Source of the DNA: Parabacteroides timonensis
Lineage (GTDB): Bacteria > Bacteroidota > Bacteroidia > Bacteroidales > Tannerellaceae
NCBI RefSeq assembly: GCF_900128505.1
Contig: NZ_LT669941.1
Location: 3,094,420 to 3,158,419 of the forward strand
Reading direction: 5' to 3'
Length of the DNA stretch: 64,000 nt
The position numbers were made by a program, and so were the translations under genes. Position 1 is the first letter of the stretch; every line of letters begins with the position of its first letter. This document shows, in pieces, positions 27,638 to 37,500 of the stretch. The notes under the pieces are model-generated. The model saw nothing but the letters and a program-made list of their open reading frames with translations, made no database searches and was not told where the DNA came from.

Positions 27638-29233
27638 TTATTTGCCTTCTATCTGCCGGATCACGGAATAAGCATCTTCGATCAAAGAAGAGGGATAATC
27701 ATTTATTTCCAGGATACGGATCGCGTTGCGCTGATACAGGTTGCCGGACTTAAGTTTGTAGTCGAACGATAAGACATCATCGGTTATCTTCTCGCAGAAA
27801 TGATACAGGTCATACTCGTTCTCCAGGAATCCTCCCAACTCCGTATCGTGGGTGGAGACGACCACGATGTTACAGGCCGTATTCAGATAGCTCAACACCG
27901 CCTTGGCCGCCGCAATCCGTTCGGTGGTATTGGTTCCTTTGAATATCTCATCCAATAGAAAAAGGTTGGTGTGTTCACTCTGCCCACAGGAAAGCATATC
28001 GCGGATCGACTCTACCTCCTTCAGATAAAAGCTTTTCCCATCCGCAAGGCTGTCGGAAAGCATCAGGGCTGCATGTATCATGACCGGCATTTTGAGCTTC
28101 ATACGCCGGGCAAAGGCCATATGAAGTGTTTGAGCAGCCAGTATATTGACACCCAAAGTACGTATAAAGGTTGTCTTTCCCGACATATTCGACCCGGTGA
28201 AAAGGATGGAACGCCCTTCGATCCGGATCGTATTCGCCACACAGTTTTCGAGTAGAGGATGATACATCTCGTCCGCCTCAACCCGTAGCCCCGCCTCCGG
28301 TTGTTCCGGCAAGCTATAATAAGACAGGCTCTTCCGCAGGAAAACGACGGACGACAGGGTATCGACCAGCCCGATAAAGCGGAACACCGTTTCTATATCC
28401 CGATTCTTGTCTTTCAAGAGGGTTACGACTTTATTATAAGCGATCGGTTCCGCCAGGAAAAAGACCTTGACACATTCCATGATCGCCCAGAGGATCACAG
28501 CCAGGTCGCTGTCCATCTTCGACTCCATCCGCAGGTGACCACTGGCTTTCCGCAATGTTTCGAGCGACGACAATGCTTCCGGTACGCCCCCGGCAATCTC
28601 TGAAAAGAGCGGGTTCTTAGACTGTTTATCCGAAAGATTCAACAGACGTATCAATTGGGGGATCGAAGCTATATAATTCAGATTATTCGGTTTATTGCTA
28701 TAATGGATAACGCCGTTCATCAGTATCGTTGCAATAAGGAGAAGCAGACAAGCGCCTGATTGATTCAGGTAGAACAACAATAGAAACAGGGTCGGCAGCA
28801 GGCCACAAATGCGAAACAGGATCTTTTTCCATACGGGAACGACCGGATGCCCCAACTCCATCAGCGGAGCAATACTGTACGCATCGGGAGCACTCAATAC
28901 ATGGAGGTCTTTTACAGCCTCGGCATGTAATCCGGGATTTGTCGCCAGACGGTTTATCAGAGGCTCGTTTTGTTCCACTTCATTCGCTCCGGCAGGAATA
29001 GTCCGCATAAGGTTATACAGATACTGCTGCCCGACGCGCGAAACGGTACGATCGGAAAACATAAACAGATCCTCAAATCCCAAATCGGCACAGGTCTGTT
29101 CCGACAACACGCCCAGCGCCCTTTGATGTTTATCGAAACGAAAAAAGGAAGAGATTTCAAAGAAGTTATAATCTTCTTTTTTCTCTTCTCCCTTATATTC
29201 CGGAGTTCGTTTCCATGGTTTCCATATATTCAT
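27638..29233 (-). CDS. Membrane-associated MutS-like ATPase
   Basis: 531 aa. The C-terminal half is a MutS domain V ATPase: Walker A GSNMSGKTT with K353, Walker B LFLLDE with D428/E429, and the STHDTEL signature after it. The N-terminal half lacks the MutS mismatch-binding domain and instead has two adjacent hydrophobic helices (about residues 135-175). It lacks the Smr nuclease domain of MutS2. It is thus an uncharacterised membrane-linked MutS relative that is common in Bacteroidota, and mismatch repair is not the expected job. It follows the KilA-N gene by 34 bp on the same strand. Confidence 0.85.
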   Translation of the reverse strand: MNIWKPWKRTPEYKGEEKKEDYNFFEISSFFRFDKHQRALGVLSEQTCADLGFEDLFMFSDRTVSRVGQQYLYNLMRTIPAGANEVEQNEPLINRLATNPGLHAEAVKDLHVLSAPDAYSIAPLMELGHPVVPVWKKILFRICGLLPTLFLLLFYLNQSGACLLLLIATILMNGVIHYSNKPNNLNYIASIPQLIRLLNLSDKQSKNPLFSEIAGGVPEALSSLETLRKASGHLRMESKMDSDLAVILWAIMECVKVFFLAEPIAYNKVVTLLKDKNRDIETVFRFIGLVDTLSSVVFLRKSLSYYSLPEQPEAGLRVEADEMYHPLLENCVANTIRIEGRSILFTGSNMSGKTTFIRTLGVNILAAQTLHMAFARRMKLKMPVMIHAALMLSDSLADGKSFYLKEVESIRDMLSCGQSEHTNLFLLDEIFKGTNTTERIAAAKAVLSYLNTACNIVVVSTHDTELGGFLENEYDLYHFCEKITDDVLSFDYKLKSGNLYQRNAIRILEINDYPSSLIEDAYSVIRQIEGK

Positions 29234-29267
29234 AATTCGTATCTTTTAAGTCCTGGGTAAAAGTATA

Positions 29268-30068
29268 TCATTTTAGCAGTTTCCTATTTCCATCATCCTC
29301 CAATATGCGCATTTGTTGAATGGCTATTTGATTCAGTTTAATAAGCCGCTCTCTCTGCGATATTCCCTGATCAATAAACACTGCATTGAGATTTTCCATA
29401 TTAGACAAACAAATAAGTTCATTAATAGAAGCATAATCACGGATATTTCCTTTCTGTTCAGGATTTTGTTCCCTCCACATCTTTGCCGTCATACCAAACA
29501 TTGCCACATTCAGAACATCAGCCTCGTTGGCATAGATAATACTGGACTGTTTAGGAGTGACCTCCTCAGGGATAAGATTCTGTTTGATTGCATCGGTGTG
29601 GATACGATAGTTTATCTTCGATAGTTCACGCTTGGCTGTCCAACCAAGCTGAGCTTGCTCATCGGTTTTTAATCGCTGAAATTCACGAATCAAATAAACT
29701 TTAAACTCCGGACTAATCCACATGGCAAACTCAAAAGCGATATCCTTGTGGGCATAAGTACCGCCATAGCGTCCCGTTTTTGCAATGATACCGATGGCAT
29801 TAGTCTTTAGCATCCATTCCTTGGTACTAAGGCGATAGCTATTCAATCCGGCTTGACTTTTAATTATGTCGAATTCGACATAATTAAAAGCTGGGTTGTT
29901 CAATTTCTCCCAAACACCGAGGAATTCAACAGTATTTCTGTTCCTTAACCAATTGGAAAAGAAAAAATCTCCATCTTTCGCTTTTAGCATATCTGTGAGA
30001 CTTATGTAATCCTCATCATTTACTTTTATTACCGATACAAAAGTATCTTTTACAGTTATTTTTGCCAT
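29268..30068 (-). CDS. KilA-N domain protein
   Basis: 266 aa from the ATG at 30068, preceded by AAGGGAG at good spacing; a start 10 codons upstream (30098) overlaps the likely -7 region and is less likely. The N-terminal 110 residues show the KilA-N pattern (VINDEDYISLTDM-like start, NWLRNRNTVEFLGVWE, then GRYGGTYAHKDIAFEFAMWISPEFKVYLIREFQRL). KilA-N is a DNA-binding module of phages and mobile elements, also found in stand-alone chromosomal genes. The C-terminal part is helical and of unknown role. No other phage genes are next to it. Confidence 0.88.
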   Translation of the reverse strand: MAKITVKDTFVSVIKVNDEDYISLTDMLKAKDGDFFFSNWLRNRNTVEFLGVWEKLNNPAFNYVEFDIIKSQAGLNSYRLSTKEWMLKTNAIGIIAKTGRYGGTYAHKDIAFEFAMWISPEFKVYLIREFQRLKTDEQAQLGWTAKRELSKINYRIHTDAIKQNLIPEEVTPKQSSIIYANEADVLNVAMFGMTAKMWREQNPEQKGNIRDYASINELICLSNMENLNAVFIDQGISQRERLIKLNQIAIQQMRILEDDGNRKLLK

Positions 30069-30095
30069 AGAACTCCCTTCTTTTATGTATTGAGT

Positions 30096-30103
30096 CAAAA
30101 GTA
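30096..30103 (-). promoter_or_regulatory. -7 element upstream of the KilA-N gene
   Basis: The complement reads TACTTTTG, a full -7 match. The -33 region 19 bp further up is poor (CTGAA). It supports the downstream start at 30068. Confidence 0.5.
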
Positions 30104-30158
30104 TACCTTTTTCAGTAATATTCAGTCGTTCACACTCTATTTAATCCATAAAAATGTG

Positions 30159-30166
30159 TACGTTTG
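30159..30166 (+). promoter_or_regulatory. -7 element upstream of the inositol monophosphatase gene
   Basis: TACGTTTG matches TAnnTTTG and would start transcription near 30173. This places the upstream in-frame start (30154) outside the transcript and favours the ATG at 30193. The -33 element is weak. Confidence 0.5.
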
Positions 30167-30192
30167 TCAATTCAAAAAGAAAGAATTATAAC

Positions 30193-30978
30193 ATGTTGAA
30201 CCTAGAACATCTCTGTACCGAAGTACAACACATAGCCCGTAAAGCAGGGGCTTTCCTGAAAGAGGAACGAGGTAAATTCGACCGCGGGCGGGTAGAAGAA
30301 AAAAGTGCCCACAACTATGTCTCGTATGTAGACAAAGAATCGGAGAAATGGCTGATCGCCCAACTCTCCGCCCTGCTCCCCGAAGCCGGTTTCATCGCCG
30401 AAGAGGGTAGCGGAAGCCTGACCGACGAGAATTATTGCTGGCTGGTAGATCCGCTGGACGGCACTTCCAATTATATCCACGACGTAGCTCCGTATTGTGT
30501 GAGCATCGCCTTGCGCAATAAAGAAGAGTTGCTGCTCGGCGTTGTCTACGAAGTCTGCCGTGACGAATGTTTCTATGCCTGGAAAGGCAGCAAGGCCTAC
30601 CTCGATGGCAAAGAGATACATGTATCCGACGTGTCAGACCTCGACAAAGCTTTTATCGACCTGGGATTTCCTTATAACTCGGATGCCTACCGCCCGGTAG
30701 CCCTCCACCTGGTCGACAGGCTATACGGTTTTGCCGGAGGAACGCGCCTGATGGGAGCGGCAGCTGCCGAAGTCTGCTACATCGCAGCCGGACGGTTCGA
30801 AGCCCGTATCGAGGCTTATATCGGCCCCTGGGACATTGCCGCCGGTGCCCTGATCCTGATGCAGGCAGGTGGTAAAGTGACCGACTTCAGCGGGGGCGAC
30901 AACTGGCAGTCGGGCGACGAAGTGCTTGCCACCAACGGGGCAATGCATGAAACGCTGATGCGGCTGATAAAAGAATAA
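30193..30978 (+). CDS. Inositol monophosphatase family protein
   Basis: 261 aa, the normal length for the IMPase family. The Mg-binding residues are in place: E70/E71 in AEEGSG, D86 and D89 in WLVDPLDGTSNYIHD, and D214 in GPWDIAAGALIL. The family hydrolyses inositol monophosphates or related sugar and nucleotide phosphates (SuhB, CysQ). The precise substrate cannot be chosen from the motifs. It stands alone on the plus strand. Confidence 0.93.
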   Translation: MLNLEHLCTEVQHIARKAGAFLKEERGKFDRGRVEEKSAHNYVSYVDKESEKWLIAQLSALLPEAGFIAEEGSGSLTDENYCWLVDPLDGTSNYIHDVAPYCVSIALRNKEELLLGVVYEVCRDECFYAWKGSKAYLDGKEIHVSDVSDLDKAFIDLGFPYNSDAYRPVALHLVDRLYGFAGGTRLMGAAAAEVCYIAAGRFEARIEAYIGPWDIAAGALILMQAGGKVTDFSGGDNWQSGDEVLATNGAMHETLMRLIKE

Positions 30979-31010
30979 AACGTTCGCTCCGCGGCAGACG
31001 TCCGCTTTTT

Positions 31011-31093
31011 TACCCTATAAGGAAACCCGTCTTACCTTATAGGGTAGACCTCAATACCGTATAGGGCGTACCTCGACACCTTATAGGGTATTG
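31011..31093. repeat. 22-bp tandem repeat with hairpin
   Basis: Three units start at 31034, 31056 and 31078, each beginning ACCTTATAGGG or ACCGTATAGGG, with an exact 22-bp period. An inverted partial unit TACCCTATAAGG at 31011-31022 can pair with CCTTATAGGGTA at 31035-31046. The array lies between the IMPase stop and the convergent VirE/DUF3987 gene. It may act as a terminator or a protein-binding array. Confidence 0.75.
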
Positions 31094-31179
31094 CAGGCTT
31101 TTTATTAACGCAATACTCTGTCGATCAGGAATTCAGCGGGGTTAAGGACAGAAAAGGAACTTACGGCACCTCCCCTTTT

Positions 31180-33387
31180 TCAGGCTGCATCCGGTTTGTT
31201 TTTCCGGTAGACACCGCGGGAGATACGGGAAAGATATTCCGGCTCCAACCGGGAGAGATAACGGCGTACGGCCCGCTCACCGATACCGGCCGGCTGGCAG
31301 TTCTCATAAGCGTCCGACAGGGTAAACTGATCGGGCAACTGCTCGAATACCTGACGGAAGCGGTCGGGGCAACACAATTCCCTGACACCCGGCAGTTCCT
31401 CCAGTTGCGTCATCAACAGACGACTGTGTTCCAGGCAAACTTCGGTTATAGCCATCGCCGCCCGGAAATGAGGCATATTGCAATACCGTTCGTCTACCCC
31501 ATAATCGAGCGAAGCTGCATCGAGCGCCGTAAAGATCATACAGAGACGGAAGGCCATCAGTCCGTGGCGTTTCACCACCCCCAGGAAATACTCGCTGCCG
31601 AAAAGGTCGGTTTCCTTCAATAAGGCAGAGAAGCGGCTGTTCAACTCCTGCCACTGTGCCGGGGTAAGGCGTACTTTCAACGGACGGTCGCGCAACTTCA
31701 ACGCTACCTCCAACAACTGCCCGGAAAGCGCCGACAGGTGACTGTCGAAATTTTCCTCCTCCCCTTCCGACGATACATCCTGCCAGATAGCTTCACTCCG
31801 GCAGGTGTAAAGCAATAAACGACTGGCCAACCCATTCTCCACGTTCGGCACCAGGCGGGTGAACTGTCCCGGTGTACCCGCCAGCAAAAGTGCCAGGCGC
31901 GGACGGTCGATACGGATCAGTTCGTTGTCGGTCTTTCGCGACGATGCCACGGGTTCGTGATGGAAGGCTTTACGCAACAGATCGTCGAACTGCCCGTAAT
32001 CCTGGCGGGAGGCATTCACCAGGGTATCTATCTCGCTATCGGCCATCAACCCTCCGTAAGTGCCGTTCTCATAGAGGTGAACGAGTAGTTTCGCTTTCGT
32101 TATCTGGGTGGGGATAAAGAAACAGCAGGTCGATGCCTTCTGCGGGGCCTCCGCTACACAAACGGACTGCCCTTTCCGGTGAGCCGTCACCTTTTTCAGT
32201 TCCCATTCTTCAAGAGCCTGCAAGTATTCCTGTTCCTTACGTTTCGTCTCGATCTCGATCAGGGAAGCATAGTTGTCGGCCAGATGCCGCATGTCGTTGA
32301 TACAGCCTTTCCCGTTGGCAGCCGGAGCCACTTCGATCGTAAAGAGGTGGGGATAGACCCGTTTCCGGTTATAAAGCCCCCATACCTTCGGCAGGCAACC
32401 GCTGACCACGGTGCAGGCTGCCAGAAAAGCCATGTCGCGCTCACGGCGGTCGGTATAGAAACGGATGGCCTGCCCCAAAAGGGGAGGCAGGTCGGCGATG
32501 ACATCCTGCGGCAGGAAAGGGGTTCGCTCACGCAGTTCTTCGCCCGAAAGCGTGTCGGGTGCCGTAAGTTCCTTTTCTGTCCTTAAGGCTTCACGACGGG
32601 GAAGCTGATAGGATTTATCTCCCTGATAAGCAGAAGATAAAGCCTGACGTATCTCAGCTTCGGTAAAGTCGGAGGCTTGCAACAGGGGGATACACAACGC
32701 GGCTATTTCTTCCTGTCCGAAACCTTTGCGGCGAGCCTCGCACCCCAGACGGTAGACCGTATCGTTACGGTTACCCTCGGCAGGCGGATAACGTGCCAGC
32801 CAGTCCTGCACAAAGAGCTGGGCAGGAGAGATAGCCGTAACGTCGAACACCTCCGCTTCGGGATTATACCAGGCTTCGGGATCGTCGCTCACATAGCAGC
32901 ACCGGCTGATATCCTTACATTTGCGGTCCGACGGCATACCCGCCAACTGTTCATAACAGGCAGCCACGGCAGCAAAAGCAACGTCATGCTTCTCCTGTCC
33001 GGTATCGACGGAAACAAACACCTTCAAGCCATCGCCTCCGGGACTGACAAAGAGGGCCAGGGTGTGTACATCGGCTTTGAAAAGGGCTTTTATACGAAGC
33101 AGGTCGCCCACATGGTCGAAGTCGAGCCCGACCACCCTGTTATAGTTTACAATCTGTGTCGCTTTATGCCCTCCACGGAACACCCCCGAAGGGGTGAAAC
33201 CGGGCAACCGGGTTTTCAATTCACGGGCTTTCTCTTTATCACCGCTCTTTACCGCATTACGGTAAGCCAGTATTTCATGTGTCCAACGGCGGGTACGGAT
33301 CAGGATAATGATTTCTTCGAGACTGCGGGGATCGGAGGCGGGCAAGTAGAGCTTGCGAAAGAAGGAAACTTGAGGTTGTGTATTCAT
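31180..33387 (-). CDS. VirE N-terminal / DUF3987 primase-helicase-like protein
   Basis: 735 aa. The N-terminal part (about 10-190) is the BT4734-like/VirE N-terminal domain with VGLDFDHV and VSPGGDGLKVFV, a fold related to archaeo-eukaryotic primases. A small helical VirE domain follows (about 195-260, NDTVYRLGCEARRKGFGQEEI). The central DUF3987 domain (about 285-620) has PHLFTIEVAPAANGKG, where GNGKG-type Walker A is reduced to AANGKG, then LMADSEIDTL. A winged-helix-like C-terminus ends the protein. Such proteins are common beside integrated elements in Bacteroidales; the role in replication of an element is inferred. No integrase or relaxase is adjacent. Confidence 0.82.
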   Translation of the reverse strand: MNTQPQVSFFRKLYLPASDPRSLEEIIILIRTRRWTHEILAYRNAVKSGDKEKARELKTRLPGFTPSGVFRGGHKATQIVNYNRVVGLDFDHVGDLLRIKALFKADVHTLALFVSPGGDGLKVFVSVDTGQEKHDVAFAAVAACYEQLAGMPSDRKCKDISRCCYVSDDPEAWYNPEAEVFDVTAISPAQLFVQDWLARYPPAEGNRNDTVYRLGCEARRKGFGQEEIAALCIPLLQASDFTEAEIRQALSSAYQGDKSYQLPRREALRTEKELTAPDTLSGEELRERTPFLPQDVIADLPPLLGQAIRFYTDRRERDMAFLAACTVVSGCLPKVWGLYNRKRVYPHLFTIEVAPAANGKGCINDMRHLADNYASLIEIETKRKEQEYLQALEEWELKKVTAHRKGQSVCVAEAPQKASTCCFFIPTQITKAKLLVHLYENGTYGGLMADSEIDTLVNASRQDYGQFDDLLRKAFHHEPVASSRKTDNELIRIDRPRLALLLAGTPGQFTRLVPNVENGLASRLLLYTCRSEAIWQDVSSEGEEENFDSHLSALSGQLLEVALKLRDRPLKVRLTPAQWQELNSRFSALLKETDLFGSEYFLGVVKRHGLMAFRLCMIFTALDAASLDYGVDERYCNMPHFRAAMAITEVCLEHSRLLMTQLEELPGVRELCCPDRFRQVFEQLPDQFTLSDAYENCQPAGIGERAVRRYLSRLEPEYLSRISRGVYRKNKPDAA

Positions 33388-33577
33388 AACGATAAGTTTT
33401 AAGGCATAAAGCCGGTTTTAAAATTACTACAAGGTAGACAATCCGGGAGAGGCGGCAAGGCATACAAAAAGACCGGCTCAGAACTGCCGAAACGGGGTGT
33501 GAGGGCCTTCGGGGCGGCCTTTACGATAGCGGCGGCTCAGAAAACCGGTCGTTTTGTATGGGAAACGGAAAGATTTA
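33388..33577. other. Intergenic region with inverted pairs
   Basis: 190 bp without a gene. It contains gaccgg at about 33470 and ccggtc at about 33545, and a GGCC-rich centre (gggccttcggggcggcc). This could form a multi-branched structure upstream of the VirE gene. No clear promoter is seen. Confidence 0.35.
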
Positions 33578-33901
33578 TTATTTACCTATTTCGCGGTCTT
33601 CCAACCCCATGTAATAAAAGCGTTTCACCGCAGCGGGCGATACTTCGAACGTAAAGATATCGTTCATCAGGTGATACAGCCGTCCATCGCGTTCGTTGCC
33701 GGAATGTTCTTTCAATAACAGGGCGATATCTTTTACGGCGAAGGCTAAGGCTTTGTGCACTTTTGCCGGTATGTTTATCCGGTCTTCGGGAAAGATCACG
33801 CCGGCTCCCAGCCTTATACGCAGATAGTCTTTATACCTCGACAGCTTCCGTTCATTACTACGCGACAGTTTCCCGTCGCTCTCTTTCATCCGTCGCAACA
33901 C
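33578..33901 (-). CDS. Small helical protein, possibly frameshifted at its 5' end
   Basis: The open frame starts at a GTG (33901) or an ATG (33889) and encodes about 107 aa, Lys/Arg rich at the N-terminus and helical, with no family I recognise. Upstream, an ATG at 33966 opens a second frame encoding MKKEQPIDLSSSLDELSDAI, which ends soon after 33901. Removing one TG from the TGTGTG tract at 33899-33904 would join both into one 128-aa protein. So the gene may be a frameshifted version, or translation may start internally. It lies 190 bp upstream of the VirE-type gene on the same strand. Confidence 0.55.
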   Translation of the reverse strand: MLRRMKESDGKLSRSNERKLSRYKDYLRIRLGAGVIFPEDRINIPAKVHKALAFAVKDIALLLKEHSGNERDGRLYHLMNDIFTFEVSPAAVKRFYYMGLEDREIGK

Positions 33902-34013
33902 ATTGATCGCGTCCGACAGTTCATCCAGTGAGGATGATAGGTCGATAGGTTGTTCTTTTTTTTCATTTTATTTCATATTCAATTATTGTCAGAAATGAAT
34001 GTAGCGTCGTTGG

Positions 34014-34344
34014 TAGGGGCGGTTCGCGAACCGCCCTTACAGGCGCCGTTGCCTTGTTGAAGGCAACGCCTTGTGCCGCAGGCTCTCTTTTGCCGTCGGT
34101 TTTTAACCGACGGATATAAAAGACAGGAGGCAAAGCCTCTTCCTTTGTGGGCTTAAGCCCCTTTATTAACCGGGCTTCTTTCCTATATGAAAGGGGTTAA
34201 AACCCACAGAGGATCCGGCAAAGCCGGAGCATTTAATCTATCCGTCGGTTAAAAACCGACGGCAAAAGAGAGCCTGCGGCATGAGGCTCCGCCTCATAAA
34301 AAAGACTCAAATATTGCTCCTACTTGAAGCTCACCCTTTTCTAA
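34014..34344. repeat. Interspersed repeat R1, copy C (mainly inverted)
   Basis: Starts with a perfect palindrome GGGCGGTTCGCGAACCGCCC (34016-34035) and a CGTTGCCTT/AAGGCAACG hairpin, and then repeats the R1 modules (CCGTCGG..CCGACGG twice, GAGGC-aaa-GCCTC, CCGGC-aaa-GCCGG, GAGGC-tcc-GCCTC). Its right end reads as the complement of the left end of copies A and B (tattgctcctacttgaagctcacc). It is placed directly before the conserved 3' region of S-layer-like gene 2, as copy B is for gene 1. Confidence 0.85.
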
Positions 34345-34352
34345 CAACGAAA

Positions 34353-34376
34353 CCCCGGAAGACGAATCCTCCGGGG
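34353..34376. terminator. Hairpin downstream of S-layer-like gene 2
   Basis: CCCCGGA and TCCGGGG pair over a 10-nt loop, with a T-rich run to its right. It is the counterpart of 12103-12126. Confidence 0.5.
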
Positions 34377-34532
34377 CTTGTTTTTGTCTGTTGTTGCTCT
34401 TCACAGAGATCGAACAGAAGAACTTTATTTCATTACTTTAGTATTAATACTGACCGCTTGTTCACCCTCACGGGATACTTGATTCGATATCACCACGCAG
34501 TCAATTTAAATTTATTGATTATAAATAGTTTC
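34377..34532 (-). repeat. Conserved 3' untranslated region, S-layer gene 2
   Basis: Near-identical to 12127-12281, with a few base changes around the TTCACCCTCACGGGATAC segment and one extra A before the stop region. It supports duplication or recombination of the whole 3' cassette between the two loci. Confidence 0.85.
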
Positions 34533-37500
34533 TTATTTTACGATTGCTTTAACAGCGGCTTCACCTTCTACGGCTACTACAACTACACCGGCCGGTGCAG
34601 AGATTTCAGCCTTATCAGAAGAGATCACTGTGCTAGCAACAGTCTGACCAAGTACGTTGCTGATAACAACTTTCTTGCCCTGAGCACCGTTGATGATAAC
34701 AGCACCTTCTTTTGCAATTACAGAGATTGAAGAAGCTGTGATATCTTCGTTGGCAACAGCCTGACCATCGTAGTTTTCTTCCATGTTGAATGTTTCACCA
34801 TTGATGAAGTCTTTTTCTACTACAACTGTACCGTTGATCCATTTCAGATAACCGTTGTTGTTTGCTGTTTCTTCAATAGTTTCCTTTGTAGAAGCAGGAC
34901 TATAGTCTTTGTAACGAGTCTGGATCTTGAATGAACCATCAGCATTATTGACATAACGGAAAGCAAACTTAGCGATGTTGAATTCCGGAGAGTCCATAGC
35001 CAACTTCACAACTTCGCCACCCTGACGAGTGATATACAGTGTATCGTTTGTATGAACACCTTCTACGAATGACAACTTAGCACGTTGTTCGCCGGCTTCA
35101 ATACCGTTTACATACGGATTGCTGTGCAGGTGAGTAGCACCATATACATTAGCTGTGTCGATCAGGTTGATCAGGAAGCGACCTTTAACCAACGGAGTCT
35201 TAATTGCGTGAGGACAAACACCATGTTCCTCAATCCATGCAGGATCGTTATGTTCTACATCGTCCGGACAGTAAGTATCAGATGTCTTCGTAACATTTAC
35301 ACCCAGCAGATACTGGTAGCAAGTGTTTACAATACCGTTAGCATCTACACGGTTTACATAAGCTGTATCGACAAACAGACCCGGTTTTGCACCTGTTACG
35401 CTATTGTTTACATTCAGGAAGCTCAAAGTATCTTTCTCTACAACTGACTTAGCGTCGCGTTTTTCGAACAATGCTTCTGTAGAATATTCATCGCGATAGA
35501 TTCTAACAATGTCGCCCCAGTCTTTAGCTACCTTGCGGTATTCAGGCTTGTCGTTCGGTTTTACTACCATCAACGAGTTGTTGTCTTTTGAATAAGCGTT
35601 CAGGTTATCCAAAGAACCCCACTGTTCGCTGTTTCCTACGAATACTTTGCTGGCACCTAATGATGTTGTTTTAGCATAAGTAGCAGGCTGAGCATCGATA
35701 GTCACTACATTGTAAGTTCCGTTCGGTTTCATCTTCAAAGCGAAACGCTGTGCGTTAGCTTCTACATCCTTGTATTCATCACAAGCATAGTAGTTCAGCT
35801 TGTTGCCTTTATACAATACATATTCAAGATTGCTGTTATTCTGGATCAAGTACGGAAGTACAGCCAATGTATCAGGAGTAACACCCATTGTACCATCGTT
35901 CTTCAAAGTAGCCAGCTCAGTAATAATCAATACTGTATCCACTTCATTCTTCAAATCACCCGGTTTCATATCCAGATACAGTTTCCAGTCTGTTCCACCT
36001 TCAGTAACAACACCCAGTTTATGAGTACCGTCGCTAGTATGGTTTTCAGCCCAGTAAGCTGTTACGTTACCTGTTTCGTTATGATACTGACCGATATTGA
36101 ATACCTGATTTCTCAATGCATTCGGTTCAGTTCTCATGAAACCGTCATACTTAGTGATGTTCTTAACTTCTGTCAACGTGATCTTTTCACCAGCGTTAAG
36201 AGTTTCATCACCTACTGTAACATCTGCACTTACAGTATAAACATTAGCTGCATCACCTGATTTATGACGCAAAGTAATGCTTGCAACAGACTTCTTCGAT
36301 TCACGGTTTGTCAATGTGAAACTGTTATTGTCCAGATCTGCAGTAGTGATAGCCCACTGAGATTCGGGAGAAGTTGCAGCAACAGATGAAGCAACCACGA
36401 ATCCAGCTTTAGGAGCAGCTACAGGCTGATTGTTATCAACCATAGCCAACACGCGACCTACTTTGTATTTATCAGCCTCATCAAGATCGCTGCTCTTTGA
36501 TGCAAATGCCACATTATAGAACTTACCCAACAATGTTTCAACCTTCACTACATCATCTGCACCCAGAGAAATAGAAGGTAATTCGCTTGCAGCAGCATCT
36601 TTTTTAACAGTCAGATAATTGTTATCGGAATAAGTTGCAATATATGCATTACCTACCACAGTAGTTCCATCCATAACAATCAGTGATTCCACCTCTGTCT
36701 TAGACAATTCAATTCTACCTGAACGAGAAGTGATCTGGTACTCAGAATACCAACCTGATTTACTATCTTTGTCTGCTTTTTTAACCCATACAAACTTAGC
36801 CTTTTCACCAGTAGAACCATCCCAACCAGTAGGATTCACCATTAAATAGTTAGCATCATCAGCAACAGTTCCACCAGCAGCCAACTTGTCAACGATCTCA
36901 ATATTGTTTCCTGACGTTACAGCATACAATGTCTTGCCTGCCATAACATTTCCGTCAACAGTCTTGTCATTGTTTGCTTTAATTGTTAAGCTAAAGCCTT
37001 TATTGTAAATCGCATTCAGCTCAGCAGCGGTCTTGGCTACTGCAAGAGATTTGTAGATACCGAATTTAGCAGCAGTAGCAGCAGCCCCTGCTGTAAAGTT
37101 TGCTTGAAGAGATTGGGTAGCTACGCCATTTATTGTTAATGAAACAGCTCCCTGATAAGTATCATTTGCAACGAACTCTCTGGCACCATCTACAGCGAAT
37201 TCATTTCCTGAATGTAGATTGATGAATTTGTATCTAACTTTACTATCAGTTCCTGAAACAGAAACAACTTTCCATAGATAATTAGCAACATTACCTGATG
37301 TTACTGCACTGGCGGCAGTTTGACCAAAAACAGGAGTACCTTTAGTTCCATCATCTTTTAATGTATTTGCTGTACCACCATCCCCTGAAATGAAGTAATA
37401 CTCTCCATCAGTAATAGCTGTTTGCAAATGGCAATACTGATTACCAGAAGTTACTTTCAGGTCTTTGTTGAAAACACCAAATTCGAAAGTTGAACCACCT

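Noticed and set aside
27638..29233. MutS or MutS2 mismatch-repair protein
   Set aside because: It lacks the mismatch-recognition domain and the Smr domain and carries transmembrane segments.
29268..33901. A complete prophage or conjugative element around KilA-N and VirE genes
   Set aside because: No integrase, relaxase, capsid or attachment-site repeats are visible; the genes are interleaved with an ordinary IMPase gene.
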